Origin: Clostridiales bacterium | GTDB taxonomy: Bacteria; Bacillota; Clostridia; Saccharofermentanales; Saccharofermentanaceae | DNA: 64,000 nucleotides | Assembly: GCA_017962145.1 (NCBI GenBank) | Contig: JAGCVX010000010.1 | Coordinates: 62,001-126,000, forward strand | Direction of reading: 5' to 3' | Shown: positions 53,009 through 61,512 of the stretch, piece after piece | How positions within the stretch are numbered: position 1 is the first letter of the stretch | Layout: every line of letters starts with the position of its first letter | Notes under the pieces: generated by a model | Told to the model about the DNA's origin: nothing | The model's input: the letters and a program-made list of their open reading frames with translations, nothing else | Database searches by the model: none | Made by a program: the position numbers and the translations under genes

Positions 53009-53797
53009 ATGTCAACAACGATCAAAGGATATGTACACTCTGTTGAAACGCTCGGTGCCGTAGATGGGCCGGGGCTTCGTTTCGTGCTCTTTTTGCAGGG
53101 CTGTCCTTTGCGCTGTAAGTTCTGTCATAATCCGGACACCTGGCGTTTTGAAGGTGGGGAAGAAGTGACGGTGAAAGAGCAGGTCAAGCAGATCCTGCGA
53201 TACAAAAACTACATCAAGAGCGGAGGAGTTACGATCTCCGGCGGAGAGCCTCTGCGACAGGCGGAATTTGTTTTGGAGTTGACGCGTGCACTTCATGAAG
53301 AAGGGATTCATGTGGCGATCGATACATCCGGCATCTACTGTGAAGGTGCTGCGCTTGAAGCAGCGATGGAAGCGGATCTGATCCTTCTGGATATCAAGTC
53401 TTTTGACAGAGAAAAAGCGAAAGCGCTTACCGGGTTTACGACCGACCATGCGTGGCAGCTTTTGGAAGAAAGACAAGCTGCAAATAAGCCTGTATGGATC
53501 CGCCATGTTCTGGTTCCGAAAATCACCATCATCGACAAAAAAACGGACGGCAGTTCATTTGAAAATGAAGAAGAGTGGAAATCGCAGAACGCTGAACTGG
53601 TCGATGGTATGCGTAGACTGAACACTTATTCATGCATCGAAAGAGTAGACCTTTTGCCCTTCCATAAAATGGGTGAATTTAAGTATGAAGAACTGCATTT
53701 TCCATACGAATTAAAAGAAACGCAAGAACCGGACGAGCAGGCTCTTGCGTTTGCTGAAAAAACTCTTTTAGAAATCCGAAATCCGGATCAGGCGTAA
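53009..53797 (+). CDS. pflA: Pyruvate formate-lyase activating enzyme
   Basis: A 262-residue radical SAM enzyme that installs the glycyl radical on PflB. The iron-sulphur motif is CPLRCKFCHNPDTW with Cys32, Cys36 and Cys39 (CxxxCxxC), followed by SGGEPLRQ and DIKSFD. Its N-terminus (GYVHSVETLGAVDGPGLRFVLFLQG) is nearly diagnostic. A short Lys/Asp insertion (about 172-182) is seen. Its 3' end overlaps the convergent beta-lactamase-fold gene by 10 bp. Confidence 0.96.
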   Translation: MSTTIKGYVHSVETLGAVDGPGLRFVLFLQGCPLRCKFCHNPDTWRFEGGEEVTVKEQVKQILRYKNYIKSGGVTISGGEPLRQAEFVLELTRALHEEGIHVAIDTSGIYCEGAALEAAMEADLILLDIKSFDREKAKALTGFTTDHAWQLLEERQAANKPVWIRHVLVPKITIIDKKTDGSSFENEEEWKSQNAELVDGMRRLNTYSCIERVDLLPFHKMGEFKYEELHFPYELKETQEPDEQALAFAEKTLLEIRNPDQA

Positions 53798-54912
53798 TTC
53801 GATACGACGTATTCGTAAATCATGCGGGAAACCTCTCGCATGACCTGCTGTGCTGTGACAGCATCGCCGGTTTCTGTCGTAAAGCAAAGTACATAGTCTT
53901 CTGTGGCAAAAACGATTCCGATGTCGTTGTATGTTTGGTCACGGAAACCTACTTTGTGCGCTACACTGATGTCAGAAGGAACGCCGTCCGCTACACCCCA
54001 GTTATATTCGGTGTTGCAAAGGTCGTTGATCAGGGGCTGGAAAGCTTCCGGGTTGTTCTGATAGTCCTGATACAGGTGCTGTGCGTACAGAGCCAGGTCA
54101 AGTGCGCAGGTTCTGCGTCTTCCGGAAACACTGTTTCCGCAGTAATCGGTGTATGTTACCTTCTCGCGATAGTCAACCACGCAGCTGATCGGTTTCATGT
54201 AGCTGTTGTTTACGGCATCTTCACCGCCGAGACGACGCAGAAGCATGTTCGTTGCGCAGTTATCGCTGATCGTGATGGACAGTGTCGAAACCTGCTGCAG
54301 TGTGTATTCTGTACCATCTGCGGAATTCTGGATCGTACCTGTGCCGTATTCCAGATCTCCTTCCGGATAAGGTGCTGCGTTATACGCCATCTTTTCGGAA
54401 AGATCGATCTCGCCGGCGGCAACCTTTTCGTAGAGGTATGTGTTGTAGGCGAGCTTGATGGCACTTGCTGCGATGTACGGCGTAGTCTCTTTATACGCTA
54501 AGGTCTCACCGTTGTTGAGGTTGAGGTAGTAGACCGAGTAGCGGCCGGACTGCTTGCTCAAGTAGTCGTTGACGTTGGCAGAAAGTGCAGCCAGGTTGGC
54601 AGCACGGGTCTCTGCATCCACGGTCTGGACCGCGGTACTTGTTGCTGCCGGTTCCGTTGTATCAGATGGATCTGCGGAAGGATCCGAGATGATATTTCCG
54701 GATGCATCGGTCAGAACAGAAGAGGAAGCGTCGGTCGTGGCTTTGACAGAATTTTTGCCTTTTCCCATGAGTTTTGTAATAAAAACGATATCTAAAATGA
54801 CGCAGAGCATGCATACAAAAAGACAGACTACCACGAAGATTCTGCGTCTGTCATTACCACTCCTGCGCCGGTTGCTGTAAATGTTATAATTCGAGCCGGA
54901 CGAGTGTTTCAC
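53788..54912 (-). CDS. Serine beta-lactamase/PBP-fold membrane-anchored protein, class A-like
   Basis: A 374-residue protein starting with GTG at 54912, which has aaggag nine bases upstream. An N-terminal basic stretch precedes one helix (about 24-46), a Ser/Thr/Asp-rich spacer and a class A-like domain: SAIK is the SxxK nucleophile motif, SDN is present (ITISDNCATN), and KTG is replaced by KVG (VAHKVGF). I cannot find the Glu166 omega-loop motif (ExxLN), so deacylation of penicillins is doubtful. It may be a wall D,D-peptidase-like or peptide-binding protein. Calling it a resistance beta-lactamase would be wrong on this evidence. Confidence 0.8.
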   Translation of the reverse strand: MKHSSGSNYNIYSNRRRSGNDRRRIFVVVCLFVCMLCVILDIVFITKLMGKGKNSVKATTDASSSVLTDASGNIISDPSADPSDTTEPAATSTAVQTVDAETRAANLAALSANVNDYLSKQSGRYSVYYLNLNNGETLAYKETTPYIAASAIKLAYNTYLYEKVAAGEIDLSEKMAYNAAPYPEGDLEYGTGTIQNSADGTEYTLQQVSTLSITISDNCATNMLLRRLGGEDAVNNSYMKPISCVVDYREKVTYTDYCGNSVSGRRRTCALDLALYAQHLYQDYQNNPEAFQPLINDLCNTEYNWGVADGVPSDISVAHKVGFRDQTYNDIGIVFATEDYVLCFTTETGDAVTAQQVMREVSRMIYEYVVSNYA

Positions 54913-55051
54913 TTTGAAATTCTCCTTATATATACGGTGCGGCAAAGCCGCGTAACTGCTATTAATGTGAAATCAGTATAGCATCGTAAAGTTACGATTC
55001 GATTTGCTTATTGTAACAAGACATATACATAAAGGGCAAGTTAGGATTTCT

Positions 55052-56323
55052 TTAGTGTTCGCTGATATTCCTAGAAAGATGGACTTCTGCGGTCGACAGG
55101 ACATCCTGAAGAGACTGTTCGGATGAGTTTCTTGTAGCAAATCCGGTGTGCACGCGAAGCGGGATGCCGTTGACGGTAACGCCGGTGAATTCGAGCTTGC
55201 AGATGTTGGCCAGCGCCTCGGCGGTCGGAGTATCAGTATGCGGCAGAAGTACGATAAATTCGTCACTTCCCCATCTGGCAACAAAACCGTTATCCTTGAT
55301 GGCTTTTGTCATGATCTCACCGACCTTGATCAGGAGGTTGTCGCCCGTCTGACGGCCGTAATTTTCGTTGATCTGATGCATGCCGTGAATGTCTACGACG
55401 ATGAGGCTGTATGGCGTGATATCTTCACGTTCGGCCTGCGCAAAAACGTCTTCGCAGTACACACGGTTGTAAAGTTTTGTCAGAGGATCGTGGTAACTCA
55501 GGAAGAGGTTTTTATTCTGCGACTGTTTCAAAGAAGTGATATTCGTCGTGAAACAGGAAACACCGAGGATCTCGCGGTTTTCGTTCAGGATCGGCGCGTA
55601 ATAAGTCTGCCAGTAAGTGGCAGTCATATCGTTGTCCCCGTATTTTTCTACATGCGATACATATTCACCGTTCAAAGCCTGTTTTAAGATGGCTTCGGTG
55701 TTTTTACGCACTTCTTCATCTTCGATCATGTCCAGAATGCCCATGCCGACATTGATCTCCTGGTGCCACATACGCAGCATCGAGTACTTGTGACGGTTGT
55801 TAAAAGACGTATACTTGAGATCTTTATCGAGCGTATAGACCAGCATATCCGGGATCGTTTCCATCATGGAACTCTGGATCGCACGCCACTGGGTCGATGC
55901 TTCGCTTTGCTTTTTCATCTCCTGTTTGAGTTGATAGTTGTTTGCAAACTGAGAACTGAGAAGATGGTACATCAAGCCGGCAAGCAGGATCACGTAGATG
56001 CTGTCTTTGAGAAGAAAGATCAGCAGTGTGCTGCGCGAGATATCTCTGACCGAAGCTACGATCGTGTGGGAGATGACGATATAGAGGATCGTGATGAAAA
56101 CAAAGAAAAAAGCGGAAAGGATACTGCTTCGCACAAACGGCAGAGAGATCTTCTGCCAAAAGCTCATATTCTTTTCTTCCTTTTCGGAGGGTTCTTCTTT
56201 TTCAGACGGTTTCTTTGCGTCGGCAGAGTCGGAAAGGCGGGTCTTTGACGCAGAAATATCGGGATCGTTCTCGTTGAATCCCGCTTCCTGACGTAACTTC
56301 TTCAGATCGTCTTTATAGGTCAT
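55052..56323 (-). CDS. Membrane PAS-GGDEF protein with GSDEF variant
   Basis: A 423-residue protein. A charged N-terminus (1-55) precedes two transmembrane helices (about 66-90 and 101-122), a PAS domain (about 140-265, ETIPDMLVYTLDKDLKYTSFN) and a GGDEF domain (about 275-420). The GGDEF signature is GSDEF (352-356) and the metal-binding region is VVDIHGMHQINENYGRQTGD, so key positions are mostly kept. Gly-to-Ser in the signature may reduce or abolish diguanylate cyclase activity. It is a probable membrane-bound sensor. ATG 56323 is preceded by gaggcgg. Confidence 0.82.
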   Translation of the reverse strand: MTYKDDLKKLRQEAGFNENDPDISASKTRLSDSADAKKPSEKEEPSEKEEKNMSFWQKISLPFVRSSILSAFFFVFITILYIVISHTIVASVRDISRSTLLIFLLKDSIYVILLAGLMYHLLSSQFANNYQLKQEMKKQSEASTQWRAIQSSMMETIPDMLVYTLDKDLKYTSFNNRHKYSMLRMWHQEINVGMGILDMIEDEEVRKNTEAILKQALNGEYVSHVEKYGDNDMTATYWQTYYAPILNENREILGVSCFTTNITSLKQSQNKNLFLSYHDPLTKLYNRVYCEDVFAQAEREDITPYSLIVVDIHGMHQINENYGRQTGDNLLIKVGEIMTKAIKDNGFVARWGSDEFIVLLPHTDTPTAEALANICKLEFTGVTVNGIPLRVHTGFATRNSSEQSLQDVLSTAEVHLSRNISEH

Positions 56324-56460
56324 TGCCGCCTCGCTGCCGGGACACGGAAATTTGAGGCTTTTCGGCCTTCTATCGCGTCCGCTTTCTTCTCATTATAGCA
56401 TATCGGGGCGCCAAAGCACGCCGGATACGTAAGATATCCGCCCGCGAGCTTGCATTTTCC

Positions 56461-56489
56461 TTGACACTTTATAGTCCATCTGCTAATAT
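56461..56489 (+). promoter_or_regulatory. Promoter of scfA
   Basis: A consensus TTGACA (56461-56466), 17-bp spacer and TAATAT (56484-56489), 34 bp upstream of the SCIFF peptide start. Confidence 0.85.
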
Positions 56490-56522
56490 TCAGGTAGCAT
56501 TTTAAGAAAGAGGTATACTTTC

Positions 56523-56669
56523 ATGGAGCATATTAAGACAATTGAGACACGTAACCTTTGCGAGAGCGCTAAGAACGGCGGTTGCGGCGAGTGCCAGACA
56601 TCCTGCCAGTCTGCTTGCAAGACTTCCTGCGGTATTGCAAATCAGCAGTGCGAGAACAGCAATAAGTAA
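56523..56669 (+). CDS. scfA: SCIFF ribosomal peptide precursor
   Basis: A 48-residue Cys-rich peptide beginning MEHIKTIETRNL, the conserved leader of SCIFF peptides, and carrying GECQTSCQSACKTSCGIANQ. Seven cysteines are present (13, 21, 24, 28, 32, 36, 43), one more than the six of the family name. The maturase forms thioether links between Cys and a neighbouring alpha-carbon; the mature product and its role are unknown but the pair is nearly universal in Clostridia. aaagaggt lies upstream. A terminator hairpin separates it from the maturase gene. Confidence 0.95.
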   Translation: MEHIKTIETRNLCESAKNGGCGECQTSCQSACKTSCGIANQQCENSNK

Positions 56670-56697
56670 TTCCGCTCTGTAATTCGGTAAAAAGAAC

Positions 56698-56734
56698 AGC
56701 TGTCTTTGGGTCTTTGCGCAAAGACAGCTTTTTT
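56698..56734 (+). terminator. Hairpin attenuator between scfA and scfB
   Basis: agctgtctttg (56698-56708) pairs with caaagacagct (56719-56729), followed by six T. The scfB SD (gagg) and ATG lie within 20 bp after it, so part of the transcripts presumably read through, giving excess precursor over enzyme. Confidence 0.85.
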
Positions 56735-56745
56735 ATGAGGTTTTT

Positions 56746-58182
56746 ATGATTCATCAATATCAACTTGGCGGCTATAACATCGTGCTGGACGTATGCTCCG
56801 GTGCACTTCACGTCGTAGACGAACTCACCTATGATCTGATCGAGGGGATCGCCGCGGCGGAAGAGACATTTACGGACGCATCTTCAGATGCGGCGGCACC
56901 GGCTCTTCGCGAGAAACTCGTATCCTCGATGCAGGACAAATATGCCGGTACCGAGATGGGCAAAAAGGAAGAGATCGAAGAGTGCTACGAGCAGATCCTC
57001 GGCTTGATCCGTACGGGAAAGCTTTTCACAAAGGATACCTATGAGCCGATGGCCGGCGAGCTGAAGGCGAGAACATCCGGTGTAGTGAAGGCACTTTGCC
57101 TGCATATCGCGCACACCTGTAATCTCAACTGCTCTTACTGCTTTGCGTCCCAGGGCAAATACCACGGTGAGCGTGCGGTCATGAGCCTTGAAGTCGGAAA
57201 GCGAGCACTGGATTTCTTGATCGAAAATTCCGGCTCTCGTCATAACCTCGAAGTTGACTTTTTCGGCGGCGAACCGCTGATGAATTTTGAAGTGGTAAAA
57301 GAGCTGGTAGCGTATGCCAGATCTATCGAAAAACAGCATAACAAAAACTTCCGTTTTACACTGACGACAAACGGCGTTCTGGTCGATGACGATGTCATCG
57401 ATTTTGCCAACAGAGAATGCAGCAATGTCGTGCTTTCTCTCGACGGAAGAAAAGAAGTACATGACCGTTATCGTGTGGACTTTGCGGGCAATGGAAGCTG
57501 GGAAAAGATCGTTCCGAAATTCCAGAAATTCGTGAAGGCGAGAGACGGGAAAAACTACTATATGCGCGGCACATTTACACACGCAAATCCGGACTTTCTC
57601 GAGGACATCAAAGTCATGCTCGATCTGGGCTTTACCGAGCTCAGTATGGAACCGGTCGTATGCGGCGAAGATGATCCTGCGCGCCTGACGGAAGAGGATC
57701 TTCCGATCGTACTTCAGCAGTACGAGAAACTGGCCGAACTCATGATCGAGCGCGACAAGGAAGGCAAGCCTTTCACGTTCTACCATTACATGATCGATCT
57801 CAAGGGCGGTCCCTGCATCTACAAGCGCATTTCCGGCTGTGGTTCCGGAACCGAGTATATGGCCGTTACACCGTGGGGTGACCTCTATCCGTGTCACCAG
57901 TTTGTCGGTGAGGAAAAGTTCCTTCTCGGAAATATCTATGACGGCGTGAAAAACACGAGCATCCAGGATGATTTTGCGGCATGTAATGTCTATGCCAGAG
58001 AAGAGTGCAGAAACTGCTGGGCACGTCTTTACTGTTCCGGCGGCTGCGCGGCCAATGCGTACCACGCAACAGGCTCTGTCCGCGGTGTGTATAAGTACGG
58101 CTGCGAGCTCTTTAAGAAGCGTATCGAATGTGCTTTGATGGTTGCGATCAACAGGGAATTTTCTGCTTCGGAGAATCAGTAA
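56746..58182 (+). CDS. scfB: SCIFF radical SAM maturase
   Basis: A 478-residue radical SAM/SPASM enzyme making thioether crosslinks in the SCIFF peptide. The N-terminal about 110 residues hold the precursor-recognition part (HQYQLGGYNIVLDVCSGALH). The SAM cluster is Cys125, Cys129 and Cys132 (CNLNCSYC), with FFGGEPLMNF following. The C-terminal SPASM/twitch region holds CGSGTEYMAVTPWGDLYPCHQF and CRNCWARLYCSGGC for two auxiliary clusters. Length and motifs are typical (TIGR03974). The gene is 76 bp after scfA. Confidence 0.95.
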   Translation: MIHQYQLGGYNIVLDVCSGALHVVDELTYDLIEGIAAAEETFTDASSDAAAPALREKLVSSMQDKYAGTEMGKKEEIEECYEQILGLIRTGKLFTKDTYEPMAGELKARTSGVVKALCLHIAHTCNLNCSYCFASQGKYHGERAVMSLEVGKRALDFLIENSGSRHNLEVDFFGGEPLMNFEVVKELVAYARSIEKQHNKNFRFTLTTNGVLVDDDVIDFANRECSNVVLSLDGRKEVHDRYRVDFAGNGSWEKIVPKFQKFVKARDGKNYYMRGTFTHANPDFLEDIKVMLDLGFTELSMEPVVCGEDDPARLTEEDLPIVLQQYEKLAELMIERDKEGKPFTFYHYMIDLKGGPCIYKRISGCGSGTEYMAVTPWGDLYPCHQFVGEEKFLLGNIYDGVKNTSIQDDFAACNVYAREECRNCWARLYCSGGCAANAYHATGSVRGVYKYGCELFKKRIECALMVAINREFSASENQ

Positions 58183-58218
58183 ACTTGTGCGTCAGATGAC
58201 GCGAAAGGAGGCGGACAC

Positions 58219-59523
58219 GTGAACACACCGATCTGTGATTTTGTCAGAGATTATGCGCAAAGTGGCACGGTCCGCATGCACATGCCCGGACACAAAGGCA
58301 CTACGGAATCCACGCTTCTGGATATTACGGAGATCGAGGGTGCCGATGAGCTTTTTCATCCGCATGGCATCATCGCAGAAAGCGAGAAGAACGCATCCGA
58401 ACTTTTCGGCTGTCCGACATATTATTCCACTGAAGGCTCTTCGCTTTGTATCCGTTCGATGATGCATCTTTGCATGCTTCGAAGAGAAGGAAGAAAGCAG
58501 GTCCTGGCCGCGAGAAACGCGCATTTTGCATTCGTTACCGCTGCGGCGCTTCTGGATCTGGAAGTGACGTGGATCTTGCCGAAAGGAAGTACTTCGCTTT
58601 CGCTTCCGATCACTTCCGATGATGTGGAAAATGCACTTTCTTCGATGAACGAAAAACCTGTCTGCGTCTATCTTACTTCGCCGGATTATCCCGGACATAT
58701 GCCGGATATTTCTTCGATCGCAGAGGTGTGCCACAAGTATGGTGTGCCGCTTGCCGTGGATAATGCGCATGGCGCGTATCTTCGTTTTCTTTCTCCGTCT
58801 TTGCATCCGATGGATCAGGGTGCGGATCTGTGCTGTGATTCTGCGCACAAAACTCTTCCGGTCCTGACCGGCGGCGCGTATCTGCACACAAAAGAAGCGT
58901 TTTCTCATGTAAAAGACAGCATGGCTTTATTTGCGTCAACGAGTCCTTCCTGGCTGATTCTTCAGTCTCTGGATGCGGTGAATGCATGGCTTTTTGATCA
59001 TGCGGAAAGTATAAAGAAAACAGCTGAAAAAGTTTCTGCTGCTCGAAATGAACTGGAGCATTTCGGATGGTGTTTTTATGGGGAAGAACCCATGAAGATC
59101 ACGATCCTCGGAAAGCCCTATGGATACGAAGGAACCGAGCTTGCGAAGATCCTTCGGAAAAACCTCATCGAACCGGAATTTTCCGATCCGGATATGGTGG
59201 TGTTGATGGTGTCTTCCGAGACGAGTGAGGAGGATATGAAACGAGTCAAAGAAGTGCTGGAATCGATTCCGAAACGAGATGCGATTTCTGATTTTGAAAC
59301 ATGTATCGCTCTTCCTGAAAAAGTGATGTCGATCCGAGAGGCGAGCATGTCTCCTTTTGACGTCCTGGATCTGGAAAATGCGGAAGGCCGGATCGCGGCT
59401 CTGATGAGCTGTTCCTGTCCGCCGGCAGTACCGGTCATCATGCCGGGAGAAAGAATTGATGCTTCGCATATCGAGATGCTGCGGTATTATGGATATAGTG
59501 ATTGCAAAGTCGTAAAGACGTAA
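58219..59523 (+). CDS. PLP-dependent Orn/Lys/Arg decarboxylase family protein
   Basis: A 434-residue fold-type I PLP enzyme. RMHMPGHKGT is the N-terminal signature, DELFHP and STEGSSLCI resemble the substrate loop, AVDNAHGAYLRF holds the PLP Asp/His, and CDSAHKTLPVLTGGAYL contains the Schiff-base Lys. It is shorter than the large inducible decarboxylases and resembles the compact YaaO/SpeA-like enzymes of Firmicutes that make polyamines (arginine, lysine or ornithine decarboxylation); the substrate is not settled. GTG start at 58219 with aaaggagg. It lies 36 bp behind scfB. Confidence 0.88.
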   Translation: MNTPICDFVRDYAQSGTVRMHMPGHKGTTESTLLDITEIEGADELFHPHGIIAESEKNASELFGCPTYYSTEGSSLCIRSMMHLCMLRREGRKQVLAARNAHFAFVTAAALLDLEVTWILPKGSTSLSLPITSDDVENALSSMNEKPVCVYLTSPDYPGHMPDISSIAEVCHKYGVPLAVDNAHGAYLRFLSPSLHPMDQGADLCCDSAHKTLPVLTGGAYLHTKEAFSHVKDSMALFASTSPSWLILQSLDAVNAWLFDHAESIKKTAEKVSAARNELEHFGWCFYGEEPMKITILGKPYGYEGTELAKILRKNLIEPEFSDPDMVVLMVSSETSEEDMKRVKEVLESIPKRDAISDFETCIALPEKVMSIREASMSPFDVLDLENAEGRIAALMSCSCPPAVPVIMPGERIDASHIEMLRYYGYSDCKVVKT

Positions 59524-59540
59524 GAGATCTGGAAGGGCAT

Positions 59541-60512
59541 ATGAAGACATTTCGCGAAGATGTATGGAAAGCAGAAGAATACCACTATGAGGCGGCATAC
59601 GGATTCATTCCGAATCTGATGACCTATCTTCACGATGACGAGGAAACGCGTCCCTGCATGATCGTTGTTCCAGGTGGCGGATACTGTATGGTCGTTCCGC
59701 CGGAAGGCGAATCTGTTGCAAAAGAATTCTATAACCGCGGCATGAATACGTTCGTGTTCACATACACGACGGATATTACCATGTCCGTTCCTCTTAAGAC
59801 CCAGCCTCTGATGGATATTTCCCGTGCCGTACGTTATGTCAGAAAGAACGCTGCACGTTTTTGCATCGATCCGGAAAAGATCGTCATCTGCGGCTTTTCT
59901 GCCGGCGCACATGTATGCGCGACACTGGGCGTGCATTTTGATTATGCGGTCGATCCGGATCCGGAAATGAAGGAAATCTCGAACCGTCCGGATGCCATGA
60001 TCCTCAGTTATCCTGTCATCACCGCGGGTGAGTTTACACATGAATACTCGATCCAGACGCTCGTCGGAAAAGACGCGCCGGCTGTGGAAAAAGACTTTTT
60101 CTCTTTGGAAAAACATGTATCCGAAACGACGCCTCCGAGCTTTATCTGGCAGACCGTAGAAGATAATCTGGTACCGGTTGAAAACAGTATGCTGTTTGCG
60201 CAGCAGTGCCGTGCACAGGGCGTCCCGTATGCCTACTATGCATTCCCGCACGGCTGGCACGGATTATCTGTTCATACCGATTCCTGGAGAAAAGGAGAGT
60301 TCGGCGAACCGTATACCATGGAGCAGGTTATGCGTGCGGTCGAGGCCGTCAAAGCCGGAAACGGCGTTCGCGTGTCCGAACAGCGCAAAGCAGAACTTAT
60401 CGAGCAGTTCTCACAGGAACCGTCGATGCCGGAAGGGGAAGCGCCGAAGTTCGAAGATGTGGCTATGTGGCCGGATCTCGCTTCTGCCTGGATGAAGTCG
60501 CTCTGGAAATGA
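59541..60512 (+). CDS. Alpha/beta hydrolase (acetyl esterase-like)
   Basis: A 323-residue cytosolic hydrolase. PGGGYCMVVPPEGE supplies the oxyanion glycine loop, Ser in GFSAGAHVC is the nucleophile, Asp in VEDNLVPVEN and His in FPHGWHGLS complete the triad. The layout fits carbohydrate or xylan acetyl esterases of the BD-FAE/Axe2 type. ATG at 59541 follows ggaaggg; a TTG at 59502 inside the decarboxylase is less likely. It is 17 bp after the decarboxylase gene and convergent with the YdcF gene. Confidence 0.82.
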   Translation: MKTFREDVWKAEEYHYEAAYGFIPNLMTYLHDDEETRPCMIVVPGGGYCMVVPPEGESVAKEFYNRGMNTFVFTYTTDITMSVPLKTQPLMDISRAVRYVRKNAARFCIDPEKIVICGFSAGAHVCATLGVHFDYAVDPDPEMKEISNRPDAMILSYPVITAGEFTHEYSIQTLVGKDAPAVEKDFFSLEKHVSETTPPSFIWQTVEDNLVPVENSMLFAQQCRAQGVPYAYYAFPHGWHGLSVHTDSWRKGEFGEPYTMEQVMRAVEAVKAGNGVRVSEQRKAELIEQFSQEPSMPEGEAPKFEDVAMWPDLASAWMKSLWK

Positions 60513-60518
60513 ACTGAA

Positions 60519-61310
60519 TCAGAAAACGAACTGATACAGTATCCCGTATAATTCGCGCAGATAAAAAGACGGAAGGAGCCACCACGGTGTGCCTGCTCCG
60601 ATGCCACCGCACGGGATCGAAAGATCGGATGCGATGACCTGCGCGCGGAATTCGTGCCAGGAGTTGGTGATAAGAAGTGCAGTGTCACCGAGATCTTCTT
60701 TTTCCATGATCTCTTTACTGAACTGAAGGTTTTCTCTTGTCGATGTGGAGCGGTCTTCCATATAGATCCGCGATTCTTCGATACCCATTTTAACGAGCTC
60801 GTCGTGCATACATTTTGCTTCAGAGATCGCTTCGTCGGAGCCTTTTCCGCCGGACACGATACAGCTGCATTCCGGATGGGCGATGAGGTATTCATATGCG
60901 GTGTCGATACGCTCCTGCAAAAGCATGCTCGGCGCACCATTTCGAACCTGACAGCCAAGTACGATCACGACAGGCGGACGGGAAGACGACGGTGCATTTC
61001 GATTGGCATGTGTACACATCAGGACCGTTTCCGTGATCGCGGTAAGAAGGATCAGCATAGAAAGGATCAAAACGATTATCTGCACTTTCTTTCCCGCGCC
61101 TTTCTTTTCCCACACGCGCTTCATGCTTTTGTGGAATGACGGCATGAAAAGTGCATAGAAAAGAACCAGAAAACCCAGAACGATCCCGGTGAAACTTCCG
61201 ATATTTCGGCTCGCGCCGGAAACAAAAAGCGAGATAAATCCGAACAGCCACAAAGCTGCGCCGGCGCCTAACACGATCCGTATGAGAACTGGTACTGCTT
61301 TTTTATTCAT
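60519..61310 (-). CDS. YdcF/SanA-family membrane protein (DUF218)
   Basis: A 263-residue protein with three or four N-terminal helices (about 5-27, 33-53, 73-95) and a DUF218 domain (about 105-255): VVIVLGCQVRNGAPS, CIVSGGKGSDE, then ESRIYMEDRSTSTRENL and ITNSWHEFRA. ElyC/SanA/YdcF proteins act in envelope integrity, perhaps on isoprenoid-phosphate or nucleotide-linked lipid carriers; the exact reaction is not certain. aagagg precedes the ATG. Only 6 bp separates it from the convergent esterase, with no terminator visible. Confidence 0.85.
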   Translation of the reverse strand: MNKKAVPVLIRIVLGAGAALWLFGFISLFVSGASRNIGSFTGIVLGFLVLFYALFMPSFHKSMKRVWEKKGAGKKVQIIVLILSMLILLTAITETVLMCTHANRNAPSSSRPPVVIVLGCQVRNGAPSMLLQERIDTAYEYLIAHPECSCIVSGGKGSDEAISEAKCMHDELVKMGIEESRIYMEDRSTSTRENLQFSKEIMEKEDLGDTALLITNSWHEFRAQVIASDLSIPCGGIGAGTPWWLLPSFYLRELYGILYQFVF

Positions 61311-61404
61311 GCGCTCCTCTTGAAATGCTTGATCCGATATCCATTATCCTATCACAAGATTCCTGTTTCGAAAGTGACGTTTCCGTTACCCATGCTGATT
61401 TATC

Positions 61405-61444
61405 GAAAAAGAAACGGCAGACGGGAAAAGTCCGACTGCCGTTT
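61405..61444 (-). terminator. Terminator of feoB
   Basis: On the minus strand aaacggcag (61436-61444 strand complement) pairs with ctgccgttt (61412-61420), an A/A mismatch and CGG/CCG inner pairs, then ctttttcg. Confidence 0.8.
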
Positions 61445-61512
61445 CAAGACCAAAGAAAAAGTGTATATAGGAGGGGAGTCAGTTCCGGTCTGTTTCTTGT
61501 GGAAGCAAGAAA

